Shown in pieces: positions 43,503-52,480 of a DNA stretch of 64,000 nucleotides. The position numbers and the translations under genes were made by a program. This stretch comes from Bacteroidaceae bacterium (GTDB taxonomy: Bacteria; Bacteroidota; Bacteroidia; Bacteroidales; Bacteroidaceae). Each line of letters begins with the position of its first letter. Positions within the stretch are counted from its first letter, which is position 1. The stretch spans positions 1 to 64,000 of the forward strand of contig JAFXVZ010000001.1 in assembly GCA_017534535.1 (NCBI GenBank), written 5' to 3'. Below the pieces are notes generated by a model that was given only the letters and a program-made list of their open reading frames with translations, was not told where the DNA came from and did no database searches.

Positions 43503-43784
43503 ATGCTTGTAGTTGTTCTAATGATGTTGGGGGGAATCCTGTGCGGCTACCTACTGCGAAAGCAGCGGGTAAGGATACAGGTACAGCAGTTGACGACGGT
43601 GCTAATTTGGGCATTGCTGTTCCTGTTGGGACTCAACATCGGAAGCAACGAACAAGTAATCAATAGTCTGGGTTCATTAGGATTGGAAGCGTTGCTAATC
43701 ACCGTCTTCGCCACTACAGGCAGCCTCATCGCCGCCTGGCTGTTGTGGAAATATGTTAACCGACAAGCTAAAGGTGGACAATGA
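43503..43784 (+). CDS. LysO-type exporter, N-terminal half as separate protein
   Basis: A 93-residue membrane protein with three helices (MLVVVLMMLGGILCGYLLR, LTTVLIWALLFLLGLNIGSN, LLITVFATTGSLIAAWLLW). It matches the N-terminal part of LysO (YbjE, DUF340), the lysine exporter that in E. coli is a single 299-residue protein. The ATG at 43503 was preferred to a TTG at 43473 that lies in the repeat array. Its stop overlaps the start of the second half by 4 bp (ATGA), so the two are co-translated and presumably assemble. Confidence 0.8.
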   Translation: MLVVVLMMLGGILCGYLLRKQRVRIQVQQLTTVLIWALLFLLGLNIGSNEQVINSLGSLGLEALLITVFATTGSLIAAWLLWKYVNRQAKGGQ

Positions 43785-44383
43785 AAGGCAGTTTGATTAT
43801 CATTGGTTTCTTCATTGCAGGTGTCATTTGTGGCTATACCGGGCTGATATCCGCCGACATTGCCCAAAGCGACATCAGCTTTTATGCCCTGTGTGCATTG
43901 CTGATTAGCGTAGGCTTCAGCGTAGGCAATGACCCTACTACCTGGCAACGCTTCAAGGCCTTGAATCCACGACTGGCTTGGCTACCCGTAATGACCATCC
44001 TTGGTACGTTTGCAGGAAGTATGGCGGTTAGTCTGTTGCTACCCCATCGCAGCATAACTGATTGCCTGGCCTCAGGCTCTGGCTTCGCATATTACTCGCT
44101 GTCGAGTATCCTTATAACGCAATACAAGGGTGCGGAACTGGGCACAGTAGCCCTGTTGGCGAACATCGCCCGCGAGATTATTACACTGATAGGCGCACCA
44201 TTGATGGTACGATGGTTTGGTACCCTCTCACCCATCTCTGCCGGAGGAGCAACTACGATGGACACAACTTTGCCCATCATCACCCGTACCTGCGGACAGC
44301 AGTTTGTGGTGCTCTCGCTCTTCCACGGCTTTTGCGTGGATTTTAGTGTGCCGTTTTTAGTGACATTCTTCTGTTCAGTCTGA
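43781..44383 (+). CDS. LysO-type exporter, C-terminal half as separate protein
   Basis: A 200-residue membrane protein with about five helices. GSGFAYYSLSSILITQYKG (about 91-109) and ISAGGATTMDTTLPIITR (about 148-165) are LysO family motifs. It makes up the transport-active part, with export of lysine or toxic analogues the likely role. It is translationally coupled with the preceding small protein. Confidence 0.85.
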   Translation: MKGSLIIIGFFIAGVICGYTGLISADIAQSDISFYALCALLISVGFSVGNDPTTWQRFKALNPRLAWLPVMTILGTFAGSMAVSLLLPHRSITDCLASGSGFAYYSLSSILITQYKGAELGTVALLANIAREIITLIGAPLMVRWFGTLSPISAGGATTMDTTLPIITRTCGQQFVVLSLFHGFCVDFSVPFLVTFFCSV

Positions 44384-44396
44384 TTATATAAATGTT

Positions 44397-45401
44397 ATGG
44401 AAGAGAATACCCAAGAGAAAAGACCGGACCTGATGGTCGGTAAGAAGATTTTATACGTGCACGGCTTCGGCTCATCAGGTGCTACAGGGTCAGCCAAAGG
44501 CCTTCGTATCCTATTACCCAAGGCGACGGTGATAGCCCCCGACCTGCCAGTTCGTCCCACAGAGGCGATGGAACTATTACATCGTGTCTGCGAGGCTGAA
44601 AAGCCAGACATGATTATTGGCTCTTCAATGGGTGGCATGTACACCGAGATGCTCTATGGCTTCGACCGCTTGTTGGTGAACCCCGCCTTTCAGATTGCCG
44701 ACACGATGGCAGAGCATAATATGATGGGACGAGTGAAATTCAGCAATCCCCGTCAGGATGGAGCCACAGACTTTCTGGTAAACAAGGCTTTGCAACAAGA
44801 GTTTCGGGAGGTTTCCAGTCATTGTTTCAAGGGAGTGAACGACCAAGAGCGTAGCCGAGTATTTGCCCTGTATGGCATACACGACGACCTGGTGCATACC
44901 TTCGACCTGTTCTGCGAGCACTATCCTCAGGCCATCAGATTCGATGGCGGTCATTTCCTCAACGACCATGTACTGGTGCGGAGTGTCTTACCTGTGGTGC
45001 AATGGGTGGACGACCATCAGGAAGGTCGTGAACGGCCAATCTTATACATCAGCTTAGCCGACACTTTACGTAAGGGCAACGAGCCTATGCCAACGGCAGT
45101 AAAAGCTTTCCAGCAATTGTCAGCGGTGTATGACACATATATCCTGGCTTCAGCCACATACAATGAGCCGGAAGCCTGGGCAGAGCAAGTGCGATGGGTG
45201 GAGCAATGGTTAGGCGTACCCGCTTACAACCGCCTGATTCTTTCGAACCATAAGAACCTAAGCTACGGCGATTATCTGATAGATGCGCACAACGCCTACG
45301 GCACAGACGGCTTTATGGGTACACATATTAAATATGGTGAAGACCCTTACAAGACTTGGGAGGATGTAATGGAGTTCTTTGAAAGACTGGGAGGACAGTA
45401 G
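44397..45401 (+). CDS. YqiA-like alpha/beta hydrolase fused to a NT5C-like HAD domain
   Basis: A 334-residue fusion. Residues 15-206 are a YqiA/UPF0227-like esterase with nucleophile Ser77 in IIGSSMGG, a probable acid in YGIHDD (Asp163/164) and His186 in GGHFLND. Residues about 213-330 resemble the 5'(3')-deoxyribonucleotidase (NT5C) HAD fold: LSNHKNLSYGDYLIDAHN and IKYGEDPYKTWEDVMEFF match its end. The first HAD motif, DxDG in active enzymes, is ISLADT (218-223), so the nucleophile Asp is absent. The second domain is probably a ligand-binding or structural remnant. The gene is preceded by lysO by 13 bp, but a functional link is not evident. Confidence 0.75.
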   Translation: MEENTQEKRPDLMVGKKILYVHGFGSSGATGSAKGLRILLPKATVIAPDLPVRPTEAMELLHRVCEAEKPDMIIGSSMGGMYTEMLYGFDRLLVNPAFQIADTMAEHNMMGRVKFSNPRQDGATDFLVNKALQQEFREVSSHCFKGVNDQERSRVFALYGIHDDLVHTFDLFCEHYPQAIRFDGGHFLNDHVLVRSVLPVVQWVDDHQEGRERPILYISLADTLRKGNEPMPTAVKAFQQLSAVYDTYILASATYNEPEAWAEQVRWVEQWLGVPAYNRLILSNHKNLSYGDYLIDAHNAYGTDGFMGTHIKYGEDPYKTWEDVMEFFERLGGQ

Positions 45402-45472
45402 TATTAGTTATTAGGAATTTGGTTTTAGGATTAAATTAATGGATAAGATAGTTAATAATTAAACAAATTAAG

Positions 45473-46918
45473 ATGAGTTTAGAGTTCGGATTATTGGTAG
45501 GAGCCATATTGATCTATGTAAGCATTTTAATCAGTAAGACGGGTTTCAAATTTGGCATCCCGACTTTGTTGCTATTCCTTCTTGTCGGCATGGCATTTGG
45601 TACAGACGGCATCGCTTTGCAGTTCGACGATGCCCGCAGTGCCCAGTTCATCGGAATGGTGGCTATGAGTATTATCTTGTTCACAGGCGGTCTGGACACT
45701 AAGTTGAAAGATATACGCCCTGTTGCAGTGCAAGGTATTTTGCTATCCACTCTGGGTGTATTGCTTACCACCATCATTACAGGCTCCTTCATCTTTTTTC
45801 TCTCTAACTGGACCAGTGTAGCGATAGCCCTGCCATTACTCACCTGTATGTTGCTTGCAGCTACCATGTCATCTACTGACTCCGCATCTGTATTCAGTCT
45901 GTTACGCTCACAGCACATGAACCTCAAACAACACCTCAAGCCCATGTTGGAGTTGGAAAGTGGTAGTAATGATCCGATGGCCTATATGTTAACCATCGTG
46001 CTGATAGACATCATCAATAGTGGAGAAAGCATGAACATTGGTAATGTACTATGGGATCTGTTAGTGCAATTCGCCATTGGCGGTCTCATCGGTTTCCTAA
46101 TAGGGAACTACGCTATAAGGCTCATCAATAAAATCAACTTGCCGAACAGTTCACTCTATCCTATCCTTTTGCTAAGCTTAGTGTTCATCACTTTCACCAT
46201 CACCGACTTTGCTAAAGGCAATGGCTATTTGGCAGTCTATATAGCAGGAATAGTGGTTGGCAACAACAAACTGACTTTCCGCAAGGAGATCAGCACATTC
46301 ATGGATGGCATGACCTGGCTTTTCCAGATTATCATGTTCCTCATTTTGGGACTGTTGGTTAATCCGCATGAAATGCTGGATGTTACTGTAGCAGCCCTAT
46401 TGATAGCAGCTTTTATGATGTTTATTGCCAGACCCATCAGCGTATATGCGTGCATGTTGCCTTTCAGGCAGTTCAATAATAAAGCACGCATTTTCACCTC
46501 TTGGGTTGGTTTGCGAGGTGCTACTCCAATCATTTTCGCCACATATCCCGTCATCGCTGGCATTGAGGGCTCTAACCAATTGTTCAACATCGTATTCTTC
46601 ATTACATTACTCTCTCTGCTTATTCAGGGTATGACCATCGCAAAAGTTGCACGATGGCTTCAGCTTGATTTGCCAGAAGTTAAGACTGGTAATGAATTTG
46701 GTGTGGAGTTGCCAGATGAGATTGATTCCAAATTGGAAGACCTGACTCTAACAGCCGAGATGCTTCAAAAAGGTAATCGCCTGGCAGATATGAATCTACC
46801 TAAAGGAATGTTGGTGATGATTATCAAGCGAGGCACCCAGTTCATTGTACCTAATGGAAAAATGGAATTATTAGAGGGTGACAAGCTCTTGGTAATCAAG
46901 GACAGCAAAATAGAATAG
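45473..46918 (+). CDS. K+/H+ antiporter (CPA1, NhaP2/CvrA-like)
   Basis: A 481-residue inner-membrane protein with about 12 helices (residues 4-390) and a C-terminal TrkA-C-like regulatory domain (about 400-481). Family motifs include FTGGLDTKLKDIRPV, STDSASVFSLLR near 143-154 and LELESGSNDPMAYML near 161-175, with the conserved Ser/Asn-Asp ion site, plus GLRGATPIIFATYPV. Sequences of this type exchange K+ (or Na+) for H+ and help cell pH and volume control. It is followed by a bidirectional terminator. Confidence 0.9.
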   Translation: MSLEFGLLVGAILIYVSILISKTGFKFGIPTLLLFLLVGMAFGTDGIALQFDDARSAQFIGMVAMSIILFTGGLDTKLKDIRPVAVQGILLSTLGVLLTTIITGSFIFFLSNWTSVAIALPLLTCMLLAATMSSTDSASVFSLLRSQHMNLKQHLKPMLELESGSNDPMAYMLTIVLIDIINSGESMNIGNVLWDLLVQFAIGGLIGFLIGNYAIRLINKINLPNSSLYPILLLSLVFITFTITDFAKGNGYLAVYIAGIVVGNNKLTFRKEISTFMDGMTWLFQIIMFLILGLLVNPHEMLDVTVAALLIAAFMMFIARPISVYACMLPFRQFNNKARIFTSWVGLRGATPIIFATYPVIAGIEGSNQLFNIVFFITLLSLLIQGMTIAKVARWLQLDLPEVKTGNEFGVELPDEIDSKLEDLTLTAEMLQKGNRLADMNLPKGMLVMIIKRGTQFIVPNGKMELLEGDKLLVIKDSKIE

Positions 46919-46958
46919 GCCAAGCGGCATAAAGATAGAGAAAGTTGACAATAAAAAA

Positions 46959-46978
46959 GGGGAGCTTCGAAGCTCCCC
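46959..46978. terminator. Bidirectional hairpin terminator
   Basis: GGGGAGCTTC and GAAGCTCCCC form a perfect 10-bp arm pair at 46959-46978, with A residues before it (T residues on the minus strand). It separates the convergent antiporter and GH2 genes. Confidence 0.8.
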
Positions 46979-46986
46979 TCAATATT

Positions 46987-49524
46987 TCAATTAATCACCG
47001 TCAGTTTCTGCATCGTCTCCCCAAACTGACTCTTTACCTTCACATAGATATCGCCAGGCTTCGCAAACGGACGGACAATGATTTGTCCGTAAGCCCGCCA
47101 AGTCTTAAAGGTTGCATGGTTGAAGCTCTTCATGCCATCGATACTGCCATTGCCACAGCCCAGCAACTCGCCGTTACCCATAACCGTCACCTCCACTGGC
47201 ACATCCACACCGGTCACCTTATTGCCACCCCTGTCAATAACCTTCACCTGGATATAAGACAGGTCTTCACGGTTGGCCTCCAACAGCACCTTGTCAGCCC
47301 TCAGCTCAATACCATGTGGATCGGAAGCCGTACGAAGCACCGCCTTGCCAATCACATTGCCAGCTTTGTAGGCTATGGCTTCCAGTCGGCCAGGATCGAA
47401 TGGTACCTCGAACTCAGCGATGTATCGTTCGTTTACGTCAGCCTCAGCGATGGTCATACCATGGAGCGTCAGCTTTACCTTATCGCCCTTCGTGAATACC
47501 CTTACCTTCATAGGCTTGCCCTCATAGCCCAGCCAGTTCCAGTGATGGAACTCATTGGGCCATCCCCAAGGAGTCATGTTCTCTACCATTCCATCAGGAA
47601 CAGGCTCGTGCACCAGCATCTCTACAGGAGTGACATCCCACAGCACATTTCGGTAATAGCCCTGCGGCTTCTTGCGGCCCGTAATGTCTAAGTCGCCACA
47701 CCAAGAGATATATTTCGGGAACAGGTTAGGCATTCTTTCAAACTGAATGTCATAAAGCATCTCAGGTCTGATACCATCCGGTAGTTTTCCAAATTCCAGT
47801 ACATCCTGAGCCCCCGTATCCACATTGGCCTTAGCTGCATAGAAAGCCTCTCCGGCACTTACCTCACCCAGGTAATCCATGGCAGTCCACACGAAATCGC
47901 CTATCACATAAAGCTTATCGGTCACTTGTTTCCAATAATCGTAAGCCTTTGAAGAATAAGATGCCGCAGTGAAGAAGATACGGTCTGGATAAGCTTCATG
48001 GTCGGATTCTATCCTATCCGACATATTGTTATAACCACAGATGTCCAGGTTCTGCATCTGAAGCTGGGCATGTTTTCGTCCACCTGCCACCATGTGAGGA
48101 GAAATCACTTGTGTAACGAAACGGGTTGCATCAAGTTCCTTCACACGTTTAATCAGTTCACCCTGTATACGCAACGCTTCCTCATCAGATTCATTAGGTA
48201 TCTCATTACCTATGCTCCACATGATGACGGAAGGATGATTCCTGTCACGCTTAATCATATTGGTAAGGTCTGGCTCCCAGGTTTCCTTGAAATAAGTGGC
48301 ATAGTCCTGAGGCGTCTTATGTACCTCCCAAACGTCGGTAAACTCTTCGATGACCAATATGCCCAACTCGTCGCAGGCATCCAGGAAATGGGTCGATGGT
48401 GGGTTATGCGTCGTACGTACAGCATTGTAGCCAGCCTCTTTCAGCAGTTCTACTTTGCGGTATTCCGCACGTTTGAAGGCAGCGGAGCCCAGCAAGCCAT
48501 TATCATGGTGCACACATCCGCCTTTAAGCTTCAGTAGCTCACCATTGAGGCGGAAGCCCTTGTCGGCACTTACCTCAATTTTACGAACACCAAACTTCTG
48601 CTTATATTCATCGATAACCTTATCACCTTTTCGGAGGGTAATCTCCGCAGTATAGAGGTATGGATTCTCCAACGACCAGATAACAGCACGGCTTACATGC
48701 ATCATTTGCGTTAATCTTACCCAGGAATTGGCCCTAACCTCGATGTCTTGATGGGCATTGCCCACATTGCGTCCTTTCATGGAGCGAATCACCACCTGCA
48801 CAGTAACGGTCTCAGTCTCATCTGTCTCGTTCACAACTCTTGTCTCCACATTGACCTTGGTCTCATAAGCATCCATATAAGACAATGTAACATAAGCGCC
48901 CCAGGGATCCACATGGACAGGATCAAACATCTCCAGCTTCACATCACGGTAGATGCCAGCACCAGAATACCAGTGGGCATTGCGACCATTGTTACGGCAA
49001 CGCACGGCGATGATATTCTCCTCGCCTAAGGGTTTCAAAGCATTGGTAATATCATAGTAGTATGGAGCATAGCCATTTACATGGTTACCCACCATGATTC
49101 CGTTCACCCACACCTTAGTCTCGTTATAGGTGCCATCGAACTTCAGCTTCACCAGCTTCCCCGCCATGTTTTTGTCGGTTTTGATGATTTTGCGATACCA
49201 GCCCGTACCACCCATCACATGACCAGTTGCGTTACGCCCAGGCGAGAGCTTGCTGAACGGACCTATCTGCTCGTCGTTGTCGCCACCTGGCAAAGGGATC
49301 AGACTAAAATCGTGGGGCAGGTCAACAGGCTTCCAATCGGTGACATCATAGTCCATAAACTCAGCGCCAGCCAATTCGGTTGGGGCAAAAAGCCAGCCAT
49401 CGTTGATCAGCATCTCACGCATGGGTTTATCCTCGGGCATGTCATAATAACCACCATAACTATATGTTCCCTCTGCGGGTGAACTCAGCTTTTTTGCATC
49501 AATCTTCTTCATGATACGAGACAT
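46987..49524 (-). CDS. GH2 glycosidase (beta-galactosidase-like), possible nucleophile loss
   Basis: An 845-residue glycoside hydrolase family 2 protein without signal peptide, so cytosolic. The sugar-binding beta-sandwich is at about 50-200 (GTGWYRKIIKT, WVNGIMVGNHVNGYAPYYYD), the Ig-like domain at about 205-315, and the TIM barrel at about 316-600, with the acid/base Glu441 in MWSIGNEI; DUF4982-like and Ig-like parts follow. The family nucleophile normally stands in a TES-like motif ahead of DFVWTAMDYLGE; here the aligned residue is Ala521 in FFTAAS. If right, the enzyme would be a poor hydrolase, perhaps a sensor. It has its own promoter and no carbohydrate neighbours. Confidence 0.8.
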   Translation of the reverse strand: MSRIMKKIDAKKLSSPAEGTYSYGGYYDMPEDKPMREMLINDGWLFAPTELAGAEFMDYDVTDWKPVDLPHDFSLIPLPGGDNDEQIGPFSKLSPGRNATGHVMGGTGWYRKIIKTDKNMAGKLVKLKFDGTYNETKVWVNGIMVGNHVNGYAPYYYDITNALKPLGEENIIAVRCRNNGRNAHWYSGAGIYRDVKLEMFDPVHVDPWGAYVTLSYMDAYETKVNVETRVVNETDETETVTVQVVIRSMKGRNVGNAHQDIEVRANSWVRLTQMMHVSRAVIWSLENPYLYTAEITLRKGDKVIDEYKQKFGVRKIEVSADKGFRLNGELLKLKGGCVHHDNGLLGSAAFKRAEYRKVELLKEAGYNAVRTTHNPPSTHFLDACDELGILVIEEFTDVWEVHKTPQDYATYFKETWEPDLTNMIKRDRNHPSVIMWSIGNEIPNESDEEALRIQGELIKRVKELDATRFVTQVISPHMVAGGRKHAQLQMQNLDICGYNNMSDRIESDHEAYPDRIFFTAASYSSKAYDYWKQVTDKLYVIGDFVWTAMDYLGEVSAGEAFYAAKANVDTGAQDVLEFGKLPDGIRPEMLYDIQFERMPNLFPKYISWCGDLDITGRKKPQGYYRNVLWDVTPVEMLVHEPVPDGMVENMTPWGWPNEFHHWNWLGYEGKPMKVRVFTKGDKVKLTLHGMTIAEADVNERYIAEFEVPFDPGRLEAIAYKAGNVIGKAVLRTASDPHGIELRADKVLLEANREDLSYIQVKVIDRGGNKVTGVDVPVEVTVMGNGELLGCGNGSIDGMKSFNHATFKTWRAYGQIIVRPFAKPGDIYVKVKSQFGETMQKLTVIN

Positions 49525-49542
49525 TTATAGATTGTATTTTTT

Positions 49543-49550
49543 GCAAAGAT
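49543..49550 (-). promoter_or_regulatory. -7 element of the GH2 gene
   Basis: The minus strand reads TATCTTTG, 18 bp before the ATG at 49524. Confidence 0.65.
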
Positions 49551-49717
49551 AATGCAACTGAAAAAGAGAACAAAATAATTTTATTATTTTTTATGTTGTA
49601 ACAGGCAATTTGTTTGGGTAAAGACAAAAAAACTTCCCCGCTTTACAAGAAGCAGGGAAGCCATTAAAAAATCATTGGATTTATCCATAACATTATGTTG
49701 CGCTTGGCAACTTAACG

Positions 49718-50110
49718 TGGAGCTGGCGGGAGTCGAACCCGCGTCCAAACGAGGAAACCATAAGCTTTCTACATGCTTATCTTTGACTTCATTTTCGTGT
49801 TACGGCAGAACCAAAGCCATCAACCGCAACCTTATCCCCTAAATCTTCATCCCTGCATCGAGGCCTACAAAGACTATCCCCGATATTGCTGCGCCACTTT
49901 ACCAGACTGCTTCGGAGCAAGAGCTTCTGAGTGACGTTTCGTCTCAGCACCTGGTGCCGAGATTAAGCCGATCTACTGTACTTCGATCAAGCAGCGAAAG
50001 CATAGTTAGTGTTGCCAGATAATTGTTGAAAGCTCAGATTTAAGTGCAAACTGACGAGGCACTGCATGCTTACTTACCTTTTCTACCCGCTGTCAAAACC
50101 AAACAACCCC
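49718..50110 (-). ncRNA. ssrA: Transfer-messenger RNA
   Basis: A 393-nt RNA that rescues stalled ribosomes. On the minus strand it starts GGGGTTGTTTGGTTTTGACA at 50110 and its 3' end carries the T-arm with GGTTCGACTCCCGCC and CAGCTCCA; the 5' and 3' ends pair as an acceptor stem (GGGGTTG with CAGCTCC, two wobble pairs). The tag frame at 49987-50016 reads GNTNYAFAA then TGA. The CCA is not encoded. The peptide is close to the tags I recall for Bacteroides (GETNYALAA) and Porphyromonas (GENNYALAA), with Phe in place of Leu. Confidence 0.93.
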
Positions 50111-50144
50111 AAAGAACACTTAGGCATTTCACCTTTTTGCGATG

Positions 50145-50152
50145 CAAATGTA
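50145..50152 (-). promoter_or_regulatory. -7 element of ssrA
   Basis: The minus strand reads TACATTTG, 34 bp before the mature 5' end, leaving a short leader to be removed by RNase P. Confidence 0.65.
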
Positions 50153-50253
50153 GGGTAAAACTATGAATCAACAAAATATTTTTGAGTTTTTTTTATCATT
50201 GTATCAACTAATTTGTATCTTTACACCCGAAAGAACTTTAACCCCTTGTTGTT

Positions 50254-50820
50254 ATGAACAAACTCTTATTGATTGTGGATCCACAGGTAGACTTCATTAG
50301 TGGCACCTTAGCCGTTAATGGCGCAGCCATTGCTATGCAGAACCTGGCTGAATACATCCGTCAAAACGACGGCACCTACATGTATAAAATAGTAACCACT
50401 GACTGGCATCCCTATAACCATTGCTCTTTCGAGGCTCAAGGGGGACCTTGGCCACTCCATTGCGTACAGAACAGCATTGGAGCTGCCATATTCCCCAGTT
50501 TAATAGAGCCGCTTTTCAACACAAAAGGAGCTCTTAAAGTGCTAAGGAAAGGCACCAATCAGAAGTCAGAAGAGTATTCCATCTTCAACAACCAAGCTTC
50601 TGCCGGACATCTTCAGCTGATTATGAAGCTGAAAGACGTTAATCAAATAGATATTTGCGGCATCGCAGGCGATTATTGTGTGCTGGATACGCTGAAAGAT
50701 GGCATCAAGTTATATGGCAAAGACAAGTTTAACGTACTGTTGCCTTATTGTGCCTCTATCGATGGCGGAACGGCTTTGAACCAATATCTGATGACTGAGA
50801 GAATTAAATCCATTTATTGA
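50254..50820 (+). CDS. pncA: Nicotinamidase
   Basis: A 188-residue isochorismatase-fold amidohydrolase that turns nicotinamide into nicotinate for NAD salvage. The triad is Asp9 (LLIVDPQVDF), Lys99 (VLRKGT) and Cys142 (AGDYCV), and the metal site is Asp50, His52 and His56 in DWHPYNH. The next gene, 14 bp after the stop, is nicotinate phosphoribosyltransferase, which uses the product. A TATCTTTA element at about 50217 is the likely promoter. Confidence 0.92.
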   Translation: MNKLLLIVDPQVDFISGTLAVNGAAIAMQNLAEYIRQNDGTYMYKIVTTDWHPYNHCSFEAQGGPWPLHCVQNSIGAAIFPSLIEPLFNTKGALKVLRKGTNQKSEEYSIFNNQASAGHLQLIMKLKDVNQIDICGIAGDYCVLDTLKDGIKLYGKDKFNVLLPYCASIDGGTALNQYLMTERIKSIY

Positions 50821-50834
50821 CCTTTATCTATACC

Positions 50835-52043
50835 ATGAAACAGATTATCAATCATTTTACTGACGACGATTTATACAAGTTGTCGATGTGCTGTGCTGTG
50901 ATTGACAACTTTCCACGCACACAGGTGAAATACCAGTTTGTGGATCGTAACGATACCGTTTATCCACAGGGCTTTGCCGACGAACTAAGCCGCCAGATTG
51001 CCCTGCTGGAAGGTGTGACCATCACCGACGACGAAATCAGTTTCTTGCGCCATAGGTGTTATTATATGCCAGAATGGTTCTTTACCTACTTGAAAGGCTA
51101 TCGCTTCAAACGAGAATGGGTGAAAGCTTGGCAAGACGACCAGGGACTGCTACACATTGAGTTCGAGGGCGGGTGGGCCAATACCATCTTGTTGGAAGTG
51201 AAGGTACTCGCCATTATCTCTGAATTGTATTACATCATGACTGGCCAGTCTGAAAAGCTCGATTATCAGGCTTACTATGAGAAGACATACCACAAGGCTG
51301 AACGCCTGCTGAAGGCTGGTTGTGTGTTCAGTGACTTCGGTACCCGGCGCAGGGCTTCGTTTGAGGCAGAAGAGACGGTAATCAGAGCCATGAAAGACTG
51401 CTACAATTCTCGCAAATGGAAGGGAAAGTTCGTGGGTACCAGCAACGTGTATCTGGCCATGAAATACGACCTGGTTCCTGTGGGTACCATGGCACACGAG
51501 TTCGTTTGTGCCATTGGTGGCATGTATGGCCCGCAAATGGCAAACCACATTGCCATGAACAAGTGGCGCAATACTTTCCGTGGTGCCTTGGGTACTTACC
51601 TATATGACAGTTTTGGCTGGGACATTTTCAGCATGAATTTCAGCGAAGACTTCGCCAACCTCTTCAAAGGACTGCGTGTGGATAGTGGAGACAATTTCGA
51701 GCAGCTGCACAAGATTGTGAAGAAATATCAATCGCTGGGCATCGACCCTCGTACCAAGCAGATCATCTTCAGCAATGCTCTCGACACCGACCGTGCCATT
51801 GAGATACAGCAGTACGCCCAGAAGCTTTGCCAACCATCATTCGGTATCGGCACACATTTCACCAATGATTTCGAGGGTGTGGAGCCCATGAATATCGTCA
51901 TCAAACTGGTGGCAGCTAAAATCACTGAAAGTTGGAGCTTCTACAACGACACTTGCAAAATCAGCGAGGATAAGGGTAAGCACACGGGAAAGCCGGAAGT
52001 CATCAAGCGCTTCATGGATGCCATTCATTATCAGGAAGACTAA
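50835..52043 (+). CDS. pncB: Nicotinate phosphoribosyltransferase
   Basis: A 402-residue enzyme of the Preiss-Handler pathway, joining nicotinate with PRPP to NaMN, coupled to ATP hydrolysis. Conserved segments are INHFTDDDLYKLSM at the start, SDFGTRRRASFEAEE (the Asp-Phe-Gly-Thr-Arg-Arg region near 174-188), GTSNVYLAMKYDLVPVGTMAHEF with the phosphorylatable His near 219-220, and LRVDSGDNFEQLHKI. ATG 50835 was chosen, since the earlier codon at 50817 overlaps the pncA stop. It forms an operon with pncA. Confidence 0.93.
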   Translation: MKQIINHFTDDDLYKLSMCCAVIDNFPRTQVKYQFVDRNDTVYPQGFADELSRQIALLEGVTITDDEISFLRHRCYYMPEWFFTYLKGYRFKREWVKAWQDDQGLLHIEFEGGWANTILLEVKVLAIISELYYIMTGQSEKLDYQAYYEKTYHKAERLLKAGCVFSDFGTRRRASFEAEETVIRAMKDCYNSRKWKGKFVGTSNVYLAMKYDLVPVGTMAHEFVCAIGGMYGPQMANHIAMNKWRNTFRGALGTYLYDSFGWDIFSMNFSEDFANLFKGLRVDSGDNFEQLHKIVKKYQSLGIDPRTKQIIFSNALDTDRAIEIQQYAQKLCQPSFGIGTHFTNDFEGVEPMNIVIKLVAAKITESWSFYNDTCKISEDKGKHTGKPEVIKRFMDAIHYQED

Positions 52044-52050
52044 AACAAAA

Positions 52051-52082
52051 CTCCTGGCAGATTCACCCAATTCTGCCAGGAG
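52051..52082 (+). terminator. Terminator of pncA-pncB
   Basis: CTCCTGGCAGA (52051-52061) and TCTGCCAGGAG (52072-52082) form an 11-bp perfect stem, followed shortly by a T run. Confidence 0.85.
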
Positions 52083-52139
52083 TAACTTGTTTTTTTGCTG
52101 CAAATTCTTCCACACGGGATGCGGCTACGCCCGCTTACA

Positions 52140-52328
52140 TCAATTCGTTAAATCAGCATAACCTTTACCGATTCTGCGAACTCCAGCGAGGCAAGAGAGA
52201 ATGCAGCCTACCATAAGCCACAATGGATGGCCAGGAGCCACCACGTATGCCACCACCGCTATCACGCCTATGAGCACCAACAAGATGCCCAGGTTTTTCT
52301 CGGAATTGTTGTTTTCGGCACTTTTCAT
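52140..52328 (-). CDS. Small two-helix membrane protein
   Basis: A 62-residue protein with a hydrophilic start (MKSAENNNSEKN) and two hydrophobic segments (LGILLVLIGVIAVVAYVVA and LWLMVGCILSCLAGV) separated by PGHP. No family is recognised. A TAACTTTA element about 35 bp upstream may serve as promoter. The frame has a natural start and good codon use, but the evidence is limited to length and topology. Confidence 0.55.
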   Translation of the reverse strand: MKSAENNNSEKNLGILLVLIGVIAVVAYVVAPGHPLWLMVGCILSCLAGVRRIGKGYADLTN

Positions 52329-52446
52329 CGCAGTATTAGGTTAAATGTTATCTTTCGCCTCTAAAGTTACGGCATTTTTGCGAACGCTACAAATATTTAT
52401 ACCCAAAATATGCAGCAAAATGTTGTATAACATAATAAAAAATAAT

Positions 52447-52454
52447 TATCTTTG
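52447..52454 (+). promoter_or_regulatory. -7 element of the 52481 gene
   Basis: TATCTTTG, 26 bp before the ATG at 52481. It probably drives the run of genes through menA. Confidence 0.65.
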
Positions 52455-52480
52455 CCACCGATAAACAAACTAAGTGATTG

